Below, one piece after another: positions 12,001 to 24,000 of a stretch of DNA of 64,000 nt. The stretch is taken from positions 682,001-746,000 of the forward strand of contig JAQJVL010000110.1 in the NCBI GenBank assembly GCA_035578905.1, read 5' to 3'. The translations under genes and the position numbers were made by a program. Origin of the DNA: Stictocephala bisonia (lineage: Eukaryota > Arthropoda > Insecta > Hemiptera > Membracidae). The notes under the pieces were generated by a model, which saw only the letters and a program-made list of their open reading frames with translations, did no database searches and was not told the origin of the DNA. Position 1 is the stretch's first letter, and every line of letters begins with the position of its first letter.

Positions 12001-15000
12001 TTTATTTACCTCTTTAGCTTAAGGTCCAGGACATAGAGGAGATCTGTGCTCAGGCTCTGCAGAAGAAGTGTTTCCGGAATCGGCCTACCCATGATCAGTG
12101 CAAGCGACCTCTGTGGATTGCATTGGCCAGTATTGTCCCTATAATTTTCCTCATTAGGGAATGGTAGGCAATTTACCAAAGAAGGTGGGGGCTGACAGAG
12201 AGGCTGTTGTGACAGAAGAACGAGACAGTTTGTTCCAAAGCTGACAGGCTCTTGGGAAACCGATCCAAGAGGACGTTGGGATGTAAGGCTTATCAGGGAA
12301 GTTTGACCTTGGTTGGAACAAGGACATGGGGAGGTTGTGTTCTTTGTGACTCAGTTTCTTTCTGGCCATGGATACTTCCGCTCCTACCTGCATAAGATGG
12401 AGAAGGCAGAGACAATAATACTTATAATAGGCTTCAAAAATAAAAAGTGCAAGTTAACTCAGATACATTTTTTTCTTAGTCTCAATCACAAGATAAGGAC
12501 TAAACAAATCTGACACATTAATTTTCTTTACTGGTTATTTGTTTCTTTATGATTTTTGTCCATCAATTAATAATATCAGTTGAGAATACAGCACAGTTTG
12601 TTCAATATTTCTCTCTTACAAATAGTTTTGATGTCAATCAATTGTGTTCCAGGGAATTTATGTAACAGAGGTTCATGAAGGAAGTCCAGCATCAAAATCA
12701 GGATTACGTATGCACGATAAAATTTTACAGGTATGTTACTGTAGTAGCAAAAAATATTGGTTATTACTTATCTAGTACTATATTGAGTACTAGAATGTTA
12801 TTAAATTAAGTATTTCTACTTCTAGTTTTTTTTTTTTAACTGTATGAATGTTGTTTTCTGTGGCCCACCCAAATTCGAATACACATTATGTTGTATTGCA
12901 ATCTATTAGCTTGCAATCTATTCAATATTTCTGTGGTTCCTTTGTTTTCATTTGTGATTATTACACCAGGATATTCAAAAGCTTTGACTTGTTCAAAAGA
13001 ATGTTGTCTAAAGCAAAATCTAGAGCTGTCTTGTTCCCTATATCTTGTAAAGTACGTTTATTTAGTTTTTTTCATTAATTTTAAGTCCAATCGGTCCTGC
13101 AATAGGATTTTTACTTGCCTTTTTAGATCATCTTTGTTCTCTGCAACTATTACTATGTCAGCAAAGGCAAGAACATTCAATTTTACTCAACGTCTAATCC
13201 AGCTTCTGCTTGTTTTACTCTTTTTAACACCACGTTAATCTTCTTGAGCCATCTTGAATAGAAATGGGGATGATTCGTCTCCTTGTCTAACTCCGGTCAC
13301 TAAATTAAAAGATTCTGATATTTTGCCAATTACTTTCACTCTGCACGTTGACTTTTCCGTTCATAGCTTAAACATTTGTATTAGCTTATTGGGTATTCTG
13401 AATTGTTCTAGTTTTAGCCATATTTTACATTTGTGTATGGTGTATACGCTTTCTTAACAAGTTCGCTGCGGCCGAACTTGAGGCTTACCTTGTACCGAAG
13501 ATGAAATTATTTTTTGCAATTATTTAATTTATTTTAGTTAAAAAAGACAGTTTTTAGAGGAAAAAACAATTTCAATGCTTTTTAGGTGATAATATGACGT
13601 CTTAAATCTCGGGACCCAATGGGGTCTTGCAGCACCACTAAAGAGTCTAATTGTATGAAAAATTTTACTTGTGGCTATTTATTGTCATATGTCGTAAATA
13701 ATAATGAAATATATAATTTATCAGAGAAAAAAATGTTGAATTCTTATCAGCTGATATTAGAACACGTCATAACTTCCGGGACCCTATGGGGTCCCTCAGC
13801 ACTACTAAAGAGTCCCGTCTACATCACTCGACACGTCGCCGGAAGTACTCTCCGAGTAGATGCTAACATTGTCCACAAACATATTTACACTAACATCCAT
13901 GTCTCTGATGTTCCAGCCATTACTATACACAAATAAAACAGTAAAACTATCACTAACACTACCAATATTCACTAACAAAAGCTAATCAATACTGTACAGG
14001 CTTAGGTAATCAAATTGAGAAACTATCACAGCACTTGACACATACGTACAAAACAACCACACTGCGAGAACTACAGCCCCTTAAATCAATATCTGCAGTG
14101 GAAATCCCGACATGAAACGAATAGGGGCATAGAGGCCCGAACAGTGCTCGCCGCGTTCAAGAGAGCCGGCTGGGCACCTATAGGTACCCGCCGCTGCAAA
14201 CGTGTTAAACTCTAAGAAAATGGCCATGTTGTCACCGGAAAATATAGATTCTAGTCTAGACATAAATGTGTTCCTATTTTCTTCCCATACGTCAACATGT
14301 TCAATGCGGATAACGCCAATGGCCATTGTGGTATCACCATGCAAAATGCACTGATGCCCATGGCACACTACACAAAATGTTTATGCTGTACGCTAACGAC
14401 ATGTATGGGTGTTATTGATTATATTTTTGATAATTACGGCCTATCATTACAAGTATAGATAATTTATATTCTTATTATAACTATGCTTAGTTAAAACATA
14501 CCGCTCAATCTGTTAAGCCTAGTCCCCAGTTGGAAACAATTTTTTCAAACTGTTGACAAACAGTTTCTTGTTTCTTCTTAATGTTTGGAAATAGATTGCA
14601 AACTGATTTGAAACAACAGAGAATCAATTGTTTTGTCATTAATTTTGTCCACACTAGCAAGACGGTGTTTCCCGAGATGTGTACTGAAGACGTTCTTGGT
14701 TCGTATTCGACTTATCCAAACCATCCTATTTTCTTGGGCGAACTACCTCTTTTTTTCTCAAATAATCCTATGTCGAAATTGTATTTACAAAACTTTTATT
14801 TATTTATTATTTGTCCATATCATCGGTGTTCACGTAATAAACTAGCGTGATTTCGTTTAGGGCATCACTTTTCTTATCCCTGTTCTTGTAACCTAGAGAA
14901 GTTATGTCCTACAAAACTCTACGGGAATGAAACTCTTCAATTAAATTTGAAATCTGTTCCTGGTTTCATGCAATAGTACACATCTAGAACGGTTGCAACC

Positions 15001-16311
15001 GGTACTGCACAATTGCAAGTTGTTTGAAAGCACCGCTGACACCCGATGACTCATTCAAGCTTCCTCCTCCGTTATAATTTTGTCTTCTAGACAGAAACAT
15101 GTTTACGGTTTCCATTTGGTCTTGAAAACTGAAAACACTGTTTCTCGGTTCAAGAAACATGTTAAATGTTTGCAAACAGTTGTGAAACATTTGGGAAACA
15201 TCACAAAACATTGGAAACAGTTGGCAAACACTGTTTCTGGAAGTTGTTTGTAAGTGAGGACTAGGGTTTAGGTGAAGTGTGCTGTGGTTTTGTGTATTAA
15301 ATATTATTTACAGATAAAAAGTGCCGAAATACACTTGATGTAAATTGGCCTTTATTATCAGAAATTAAAAGAAGTGGAAGACCAAATGTAGTAAATTTCT
15401 TTCCTAGCTCTTTAACATACTACTCCGTCAACGTTACTTTAGTAGGACCCATTTTGTAAATGCATTCACTGCATTAAAATGCGTCTGTCCTTGCATTGCT
15501 CCCAAAAAGTCAACAGGTACGGTCCCATATTCTTTTAGGAGTTAGCCATGGTTGGATTTGTTTCTTTGGTGGTTCGTTTTGTTTTAGTGGATTGTTTACA
15601 GGTCTTTCCACTTGTTTGTATCTCTGTCAATATTCTTCGATGTTATAAGCCAACAATTGCATAATCAGAGGTTCTTTTGTATTCACTTTCATAGTTGAAT
15701 CTAGTTCTTCATCCCCCATTACCAGGTGTAGGAGTAAAGCAACATAGTGGTGTAAAATAACGTGTGTATAAATGATTTAGAAACAAATGATACAAAAGAT
15801 AATTTTAAAAATAGGCAAACAACCATCATATCCATTGCTTAATAGTGAAAGTAAGAGAGTTAATGTATGAAAATTTATAATTTTTTTCCCAACATTGGTG
15901 AAATCGTTTTACAACAATCTTAATGCAGGTATATATTAAGATAAGAGTGATATGCTACTCGGTACATCATAAATCATGTTTTACCTGAAAGAATGGTATT
16001 ACTTAAATTATATTGAACAGTTGATCGTTCTTTACATGTAGTTTTCATACTCATAAGTCAATTTAATCAACTTTGTTCTTACTTGATTTGTAACATTTTA
16101 TTTACATGTGAACTGATAGTTCATTTCTGATCTATTTAGTAAAATATTGCCACTTGCATGTGCTATGTCAGTATTCATGTGCAACATTTCTTAATTTCAG
16201 TGTAATGGATATGACTTCACAATGGTAACACATAAAAAGGCTGTGGACTACATAAAGAAACACCCCATATTAAATCTGCTTGTCGCAAGAAAAGGCGTTA
16301 CTTCAACATAA
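8935..16311 (+). CDS. TAX1BP3: Tax1-binding protein 3 (TIP-1)-like PDZ protein, N-terminus missing
   Basis: Joined exons 8935-9063, 12653-12730 and 16201-16311 give 105 residues and a stop, all phase-0 junctions with GT-AG borders. The product is one PDZ domain of the TAX1BP3 family: FKIGGGIDQDF (carboxylate-binding region), GIYVTEVHEGSPASKSGLR, DKILQCNGYDFTMVTHKKAV and a short tail KGVTST. Family members are small cytosolic proteins of about 120 residues that are almost all PDZ and bind C-terminal peptides, including beta-catenin and Rho effectors, competing with scaffold proteins. About 15 N-terminal residues with the start codon must be on an exon not found here, perhaps left of the LTR element. 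The gene converges on MSH5. Confidence 0.9.
9163..10272 (+). mobile_element. Possible solo LTR or LTR-like remnant (borders uncertain)
   Basis: Intronic segment with promoter-LTR style order: a TATATTAAG box near 9784, an arthropod initiator-like TCAGT about 27 bases later, a GTGACAGT-rich stretch, and AAATAAAAG near 10051. No matching target duplication was found, and the ends are a guess from TGT and ACA. It could be another promoter-bearing repeat. Confidence 0.3.
11027..11344 (-). repeat. SINE-like repeat, copy A
   Basis: Read on the minus strand it matches the repeat at about 43.0-43.44 kb, including CACTGGTGGTGCAGTGCT, the CTACGTGGTTCGAATTCC block and AGCCCTTTCTGAGC. The GGTTCGAATTCC block looks like a pol III B box, so a tRNA-derived SINE is likely. 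Confidence 0.7.
12020..12440 (+). pseudogene. R1-like LINE 3'-end remnant with adjoining open stretch
   Basis: From about 12150 the plus strand reads, across a stop, LEQGHGEVVFFVTQFLSG then GHGYFRSYLHKMEKAE. This resembles the conserved GHG-x-F-x-x-YLH segment near the C-terminus of R1/jockey-type non-LTR retrotransposon polyproteins. The expected CPxC zinc motif that follows is gone. Just upstream, 12030-12168 is an open stretch (DIEEICAQALQKKCF and on) that I cannot identify. It lies in the PDZ-gene intron and is decayed. Confidence 0.55.
12653..12730 (+). CDS. TAX1BP3: TAX1BP3-like exon (middle)
   Basis: Between TTCCAG and GTATGT; 26 codons reading GIYVTEVHEGSPASKSGL, then RMHDKILQ. It forms the central PDZ strands and helix. 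Confidence 0.92.
12880..13345 (-). pseudogene. Non-LTR reverse transcriptase fragment
   Basis: Minus-strand pieces in shifted frames read LVTGVRQGDESSPFLF (the RT GVRQGD-x-LSP motif), LAFADIVIVAENKDDLKRQV (the FADD active-site region, with only one D of the pair) and FEYPGVIITNENKG (post-thumb motif). Loss of the second catalytic aspartate, stops and frameshifts show a dead LINE copy. Confidence 0.75.
13458..14204. mobile_element. piggyBac-like MITE bounded by TTAA
   Basis: TTAA occurs at 13454-13457 and 14205-14208. Inside, CAAGTTCGCTGCGGCCG at the left and CACGTTTGCAGCGGCGG (reverse complement of the right end) agree at 13 of 17 positions. An internal near-repeat, CGGGACCCAATGGGGTC and CGGGACCCTATGGGGTC, each followed by a CAC(C/T)ACTAAAGAGTC-like block, lies about 165 bp apart. 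No transposase. Confidence 0.6.
14518..15265. mobile_element. MITE-like element with CCTAGTCC inverted ends
   Basis: The left end CCTAGTCCCCAGTTGG and the inverted right end CCTAGTCCTCACTTAC share the first eight bases and most of the next fourteen, followed in both by AAACAA. Both subterminal regions are full of GAAACA/TGTTTC words, densest at about 15160-15240. No coding sequence is recognised. I did not find a convincing target-site duplication, so the superfamily is open. Confidence 0.5.
15266..16200 (+). other. Last part of the PDZ-gene intron
   Basis: AT-rich intron sequence leading to the TTTCAG acceptor. No exon or named repeat recognised. Confidence 0.5.
16201..16311 (+). CDS. TAX1BP3: TAX1BP3-like last exon and stop
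   Basis: After TTAATTTCAG; encodes CNGYDFTMVTHKKAVDYI, then KKHPILNLLVARKGVTST and TAA. It holds the last PDZ helix and strand. Confidence 0.92.
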   Translation, partial: CNGYDFTMVTHKKAVDYIKKHPILNLLVARKGVTST

Positions 16312-17900
16312 AGTTCCTTACTTTATTTACTTCCACAATTATATGTACCTGCTTCATTTGTATAGGCAACCCATACCATTGTAATTTATTCAGTAAGTCC
16401 ACAACTGTACAGGTTAGTGTTTAGTTTTTCCATTTATAAAACATGTAGCTTTGAACTTCTCTTTTAATTTCTTTGCAAGATTAAAGGATCTGTGTTTAAG
16501 TATTGCAAGCAGTAGCGTAACTGCCAAATTTGTTGCCCCCTGCTCGGAAAAAAATTATGAAATGTAATGAAAACATGAATCTGTAAAATCGGTTACCGGT
16601 ATTTAGTTAAAATATTATTCCATATTTATTAAAATTTTGTGTTAACAACTGATTGTTGTCTATAGTATTTAAGAATCACCTTTCTCACTGTTTGATTCAC
16701 TAATTTGTCATGTTATATTATTTATTAGAACTTTCGATAAATATTATATTCCACACTTAATCATTCATAGTTTATCGCAGAAAAATCAAACTGTCAGATT
16801 TCAATTACCACACTCTTTTATTATGTAAGAGATTGATCTAATATTTATGTATATATTTTAACTTCTGGTTGTATTTTCTGCTCTTCTTATTTCTAAATGG
16901 TAGGAAAGGGAACTATTGACAATATTTGAACTTAAACAAGTTAAAGGATTGCCAAATTGGGTTGTGCACTAACCTGTATTATTATAGTATTGCAATCAAA
17001 TAGGTTCCAAGAATGTATTTGATGTAGTTGTATATGTTAACTTAACTTAATTTAGAAACATATTAAAAATATTATACTCTTAAAGTTAAAATTATTGCAT
17101 AGTTATTGGGGGGTAGTATTTTATGCTAATTATTTTAATCTTGCATTGTTTACAGTATGTTATAGGTTGCATTATATATTTTGTATGTAATATTATCAAT
17201 AAGTGTTTTTATCTTATAGAAGTGTAACCTCTATTATTGTTTATAATAGTAAGAAAAAATCTATAATTTTATTTTTTGAACACATTTACTAGCATTTAAT
17301 TCCAGAGTAAGATATATTTTACTATTAATAATTTCTGTATGAATCAGGAATGTATTATTGAGTCCAATTTCATTTAATTTAAAGAGATTTTTCTTCATAA
17401 ATTAGATGTATCAAACAGAGGAAGTGCTAAAGCAAATAATACAGGTCAAGATAGATATGGGACCGATATTTACAATATGCCTTCCTCAGTAGAGTGTTAG
17501 AAAGAAAGTTATTCTGTGGTATAAGAAATTTATCTTTTCAATTGCCAAAAAATATGACTGAAAACATCAGGTAAATGTTGTAGATCTAGTTAGAACATGT
17601 ACATTTTTGTACATGTTTTTTATAAAATCTGTAGAATTATTTCTGTATTTTTCCCCTGAATACATAGTTAAAGAGGATAATAAATAATCAATTGTGGAAA
17701 CCCTTGTTATAAATAATGTTAATAATTTAAATATAATAAAAATTAAGGCCTGTACTTAATAATATTAATTTTATCACTGTTATGTTATCAGTAATTTTTG
17801 TTTTTGAGGTTCCATAAAATAAAAGTTCGACAAATAAAATTTGTATGATATATTATTGAAAATGTGTTTTATAGATTTGTTTTTCAACTATACACAAGAG

Positions 17901-17951
<51 letters not shown>

Positions 17952-17975
17952 ACAGAATGTGAATAAAGTGTATTA
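16312..17975. other. Intergenic region between convergent gene ends
   Basis: Shared 3' flank of the two host genes: AT-rich, no coding frame. Several AATAAA-type signals on both strands could end either transcript (for example AATAAA near 17820-17835 on plus), but I cannot assign them. It includes a TA microsatellite. Confidence 0.5.
17902..17946. repeat. (TA)n microsatellite
   Basis: About 22 uninterrupted TA/AT dinucleotides, just downstream of the MSH5 stop codon. Confidence 0.95.
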
Positions 17976-18069
17976 TTACATCCTAAGGTTGACTAGTTTT
18001 TTCTTCCATTCGTCCAGGGAATCCGCTGTTAATTCAGCTGAACTGAGCTCCTTCAGAAACAGTCTCCTC
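17976..18069 (-). CDS. MSH5: MSH5 last exon (18)
   Basis: Acceptor TTTTTTTAG; enters with one base needed, reads [10 protein letters not shown] and [19 protein letters not shown], then TAA. It is the C-terminal helical tail that contacts the MutS partner. Confidence 0.85.
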
Positions 18070-21000
18070 CTAAAAAAATAGCGATTAAAAGATTATAACT
18101 TAATTAGTATAAATTGTTTTAAACATCTGTGACATGTGAAAGTCAGATGTCTAACTAAAAAACGGAAATTATAATCTCTTGTGCTTTGTTGCTGTGATAT
18201 CTTATTATCTAAAACAAGCCAAATTCGGACAAACTTTTTTTGGCTCCAAGAACTTTTAAATTTTAATTGAAGTTTTCGACCACGAGAAATTGATCGGCAC
18301 TGGTCTCAACCCTGGGAAAATTCTGATTTCAGTTCCAGAAGCTTCTAGACTTGCCGTGTATCACGACGATGCTGCATAGTAGACTGTGACGTCACATGAG
18401 TGAAATCTTATTCTGAAATCTTAGTGAAATACTGGTAACTAAATCTATCAATTGCATAGAAGCATTAATCAATAGTATAGCTGGTATTGTAACTACGGGA
18501 ATAAGAACAGTATTTTTGTGTTCATTTTTGTCATTTAGCACATGTGACATGATGGGAGATGGATGTGATACCTAACTTCTTCTTTTCTGGTACCGTGGTT
18601 CTTGTGTGTGTTGCTACAGTTACTTAGCAGTATAATGTTATTTATTTTGCATTTTGTAGAATACGGTTAACCCTTATAAAATCAGCATTGTGTGCCAAAC
18701 TAACGTCCCATATTATCGACTTCTAGCAGAAAGTGGGGTCTCAAAATATCACATTGTCTCCTAAATCACATTGTACCATTATATTTTAGAAGAGACAACA
18801 TTCAAGGGCTCTGCCCCCTCCCAAATAAAACCTTCTTCTTTTCTGGGACCGTGTTTTTTGTGTGTGTTGCTATAGTTACTTAGCAGTATAATGTTATTTA
18901 TTTTGCATTTTGTAGAATAAGGTTAACCCTTATAAAATCAGCATTGTGTGCCAAACTAACGTCCCATATTATCGACTTCTAGCAGAAAGTGGGAGTATCT
19001 TAATATCACATTGTCTCCTAAATCACATTGTACCATTACATTTTGGAAGAGACAACATTTAAGGGCTCTGCCCCCTCCCAAATAAAAATATGCTCAAAAA
19101 CCAAAATCGGGTAATGTCAAATTAATACACCCAAGAGGGTATCAAATTAAAGGTATTCTTCTGTTACTTGCAAATATACTATCAGATTTTAGAAAAGACA
19201 ATGTTTATGAGCTCCACTGCCCCAAAAACTAAAATTCATGCTCATACTGCTCAAGAATCCTGGTGATGCCGTAGGCCGATCTTCCTCACGAGGCGACATG
19301 CCAAGATCCACAAATGGGACTGTAGCAGAGTGCCTCGGTGAGTTCTACAGTTCATTACCACAGATATTTATTTTTCAACTAAACACAGTTTCGGAAGTCG
19401 AATACTCGAATGCAGAAGTTAGTTACACCCGTGATGTATGGCAGTTGAGAGATGGAAAGATTCCTCTCCTATGCTGAAAACCTGTACATTAATAAATATT
19501 TGTAATCTTCATGACAAAAAATAAAAAAAACGAAGGCTCATGAAATGGATAATATGACATTCATGACTCTACATTTTAGTTTTTAATATATTCATTAAGA
19601 TTATGATGCGAAAAAATTATTGTACTATTGTATTCTGTAAAGTCCAGTTCAAAACCATTATTAAAGTTATTTTGATTTATATAATTATATATTATTGTAC
19701 AATAATTATATACTATTAAACCATTTTTCCCTCTCATTGTTATCATTACAGTGCATATTATATTAATTAAATATTATTAAAATTTACTACATTTTACTTT
19801 TCATTTTAACATAGTGTCTTTCAAAAAGCTTGCTTATTTTTGTTATTAGGAGAATTTTATTACAGAAGCATTATTAGGAGAATGTTACAGCAAGAAACAT
19901 TTAAATGAAAAAGGGTCTAAATTAACTTACTTTTGTGATATTTGAGTTGATTTGTTGGTTCTGTCGGCTGTAATTTCCTTGGACTCTCTCAAGCCATTTA
20001 AAATCTACAACAGTTTAGGAGAACTAACTTAAAAGTTAACTGATAAAAGATGTTTTTTATCTTCTTTACACATATTTACATGACATATTATATGTAAATT
20101 TTCATATCTGTCATCATATTAAGTTCAAAATTGTTATTTTTAAAAAGTGTTCATTTATTCTTTATATAACAACACAATAAATAGATATAGATTTCTTTTA
20201 TCCAGATGTAAACATTCCTAAAAATGGTGAGCTATTTTTAAAGACCATGCAAGGTTTGTTTATGTAGTTTTTCTGTGGTAATCGTCATATGAGTATTTCA
20301 TGTTATGCACCAATTTGTTAAGCACACACTTCTTCAGAAATTGGTGCAGAATATTACAGCGAGTTATAAATTTATAGTTGTTTGCAATAAAAACTAAAAG
20401 ATTGATATTTCTATGCAAAATGCATAGAATGCATTATGCAGGTTACTGGGGGTCGTAACCTGAAAATAAATTCTAATAATTATTAAAAGTCAAAACCCAA
20501 TTATAAATCAACAGTTAATAGTGTATAGCTTTGGAAAATATTTAATTTTAGGACATATTTATGCCTCATATGTTAGTTGAGATCAGTGGCAATATGTCCA
20601 TATTGGAAGTGAGGAAAAATTTCCCCTATCTTGTTATGAAAAAAATTAATACTAGACAGTAATATATATTTCCTTATATGCCAACAAATAACTTGTTGGC
20701 ATATTAGTAATGGATGGTGAACGTCTGCTGAGTGTACGTGTGCAATAGGCAAAACATTGTAGGAAATTGAAAACGTTGCTCACTTTGATGGCGACAAAGC
20801 CTTCAATGGCCACAAAACAAATAACTACAGCGCAGGCGCACACTATTTAGCTGCATCTCCACCACGTTCACAGGTAGTTGTGAGGAACCTGTGCTTACAA
20901 ACCTCATTTCCTTTCTCATATTCGACTCACCAACTTACGTGAACCAAAATGTCTATAATGTGTATTTTTTAATTTATGAGAACATGTAGTTTGGTTTTTT

Positions 21001-24000
21001 CTTTAATTTTTTGAACAAATTGTAAAATTAGAACAACTATTTTTTGGCTTTTACTATGAGACTAGAGCACACCTCTGCATGTTTCGTGTGCCAACTCCAT
21101 GCAGACACCTCTAGCTTCGGCTTCGGAATGTGACTTTTGACAACAAATATTAGTGGTTAAACTATTTTAAGTAAAATCATAACATGTACATTTATTTCTA
21201 GTTGGTCGTTGTACTTAAGTTTCAACCAATTTATAGTTAGAAATATAAACGCTCAATGTTATTCTAAAAGTTTAGGAAGATCTATAACATCCTTAATTAT
21301 TATACACATAATTACAGTACAACCTCGTTTGTATGGATTAATTTGGACCGGAAGTGATCCAGATTAACGAATTTCCGGTTTAACAGGAATTAAAAATTAA
21401 CACTCAAATAAAGTATAAGTGTATTTAAAAATAATGAATATAAGTTTGAATACATTTTATCAAATTAATTACCATATTATTTAGCCACAATTAGATGGTA
21501 CAGTATTACTGTTTTTAAAAACAGTCAATGTTTTTGTATGACCTTTGTACATCGCTTCCGGACAGGACGATTTCTCATAAACACTTTCTTCCGCTTCATT
21601 ACCATATTACAAAATAATTACTGTACACAACAAAATAAATAAACACTATAAAAGAAGTTTAAAAATATTACTGTGAACATTAACATCTAATACAACAGAG
21701 GAATAAAATTTCAATAAACATTACAAATAATGACATCAACGGTAATATTTGTTCAGATCTTGTTCATTCTGGTCTCGGTTAGGGGGTAGAGGTAACTGGG
21801 TCCGTCTTAAGCCACACTAGTTCAAATTCTCAGTCTAGTCTGTTCGGATCTTGGTAGACCTAACTGACCCAGGCTATTAGATTTGTTTGGTTGGATCATT
21901 GAATCTCGAATCAAGCTGTCGATTAAGAGTCCGACTTAAACAAGGTTTTTTAGCATCGTGATCTGGATCTCTTGTTTACTCAGATGATCCGGGTCAAATG
22001 AACGGATCGTGACCAAACGACACATCTCTTCTCGACAGAGATTGCTATTCGTTGTCCCACCACATGATTTCTCCACCACAACCTATAGTGACGGCACTAC
22101 GACATATCAGTAAGACCATTGTTCATTCTATTTTGTAATGTATAGTACATGTGGAGTTTAATGTAAAATGTTAAAATAGTTTTATTTTAGCACTCTACTG
22201 TAATTTTAGAAGTGGTATAAGGACGATTCAACACTATTTTTAGGTACTGTTTACACTTTAATTGTTAGTAAATTCGTTGATATTTAACTTTTTCAACAAA
22301 TTAATTTGTTTTATTGTCAGGGATTGATCCGGATTAAGCAGACATCTGGATTAGAGAGGGCGAATAAAGGAGGTTGTACTGTACTTACTTGTGTAAATAT
22401 ATTGACATTCTAACAGCTGTTGAAGTTAAGTAAACATCATTATTTACATTTGAACAGCTTTACTTTTTGACTAATTTAAATCTCTCTCCATGTTATTCTT
22501 ATGGCCACAAAACATACTTTGAGGGATTCCTATGGCCTTCAGGGTAAAAATATTGAAAAATGGAAACCTTATTGCACAACTACGAATAGGGACAAATTTT
22601 TTGACACCTCAATTGTTAAAATTTATGAATAAACAAGGGAGGAGTTGCGTTGACAAAAAAAGGCTTCACATATTATATATAAGGATGCTTTATAGTTAAA
22701 TAGCAAGGCTTATGATTGTCAAATTTTAATTAATTATTGTTTCGTGATCAGCAATATAAGACCAATCACCTCATAGTAAAAAATATTAGAATTATGAATA
22801 TGTAATTTTGAATAAGACAAAAGATGATTCATAAAATTTCACAGTGTATGGGCCCATCCCCCGGCCAAAAGATGTCCCACCCACCAATGGTGTTGTTTCA
22901 TCCACCCACCCATACAGTGGTATGATCCACTAGCCCCACCCATACACGTGCAGTGGTATTACATGCAGTTATGTATTTACAATAATTTTTTTTAATTGAA
23001 AATAAAAACTGTATGTAGGTAATGAAAAAAATTGATTGCCTGTTCAATACCAGTGAACTTGTATGAGTGACTCAATAACTCTGGACGTGTATGGGTGAGC
23101 AGGTGGGATGATACTACAATTCTTACATGAATAAAGTGTAAGGCTTAAAATATTAATTAAGGATAGAAATACCTCCTAATCTGCACTGACCTGAAAGGCT
23201 CTCTCAGCTGAGAACTTGGATAGACCTTGACTCTGCGCTACCTGAATGGCAAAACTGGACTGCACAGCCCCGTCCTTCAACCGGTAAAGATATACCAGCT
23301 CTCCTTTATCGACTATATGCTCCAGGTGCTGTAACGAAAGATTCTTATTCCAGTTGGTAATTTAACTTGAACAAGAGTTGTGTAGCATAACAAACTATTT
23401 TGTCACAGGTGTAAACCTTATTATCAATCAGTTAAATTTCAAGTGACGGAAGGCAACAAGTGGACTGTTTATTCTCTTAAGGTCTGGAGATAAAAATATG
23501 CATTCAATATTTGTTAAAGTTTGTAGTAGAACATTTGTTAGAAACTGTTGATCGTTTTTATAGCCATAGTTTTATCAGGTTTTATATTTGAAAGCCTGTT
23601 TTTAATTTTAACCGAGAAACACAAACAATTCAGGATCCATTTCTGGACTTCAAATGAAAAGACTGCTCTCTTGATACAAGTTAAAAATTAAATAAATTGT
23701 TCTGGAGGTTTCTGACAGAAAGCTATAATTATGTATAAACAAGACCATACAAGGAGGAAAGGCAATACATAAAAATACAGTACCACTGCACGTGGGCGGG
23801 TGGGTCAGTACCACTGCACGTGTATGGGTGGGGAGGTGGGTCAGTACCACTGTACGTGTATGGGTGGGCGGGTGGGTTAAATTAGGTAGTCTGGAGTATC
23901 CGTGTTAGATGGTAGTCAGGGCCCGGATTTTGTGTAGGGAAGAGGACTGAGTATCAGGCTTTTTAACCTGTATGTAGGCTTATCAGGGACACATAAAATC

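Larger units (their letters stand above)
20005..23190 (-). other. MSH5 intron 16
   Basis: Contains a pogo-like element (21315-22381) and GTG/CACCC-rich minisatellite-like pieces at 22.85-23.11 kb. A 10-bp hairpin, TATGCCAACA with TGTTGGCATA, occurs at about 20677-20703. Otherwise no feature recognised. Confidence 0.6.

Noticed and set aside
12848..13238. Plus-strand frames rich in F, L and C
   Set aside because: Antisense shadows of the minus-strand reverse transcriptase remnant.
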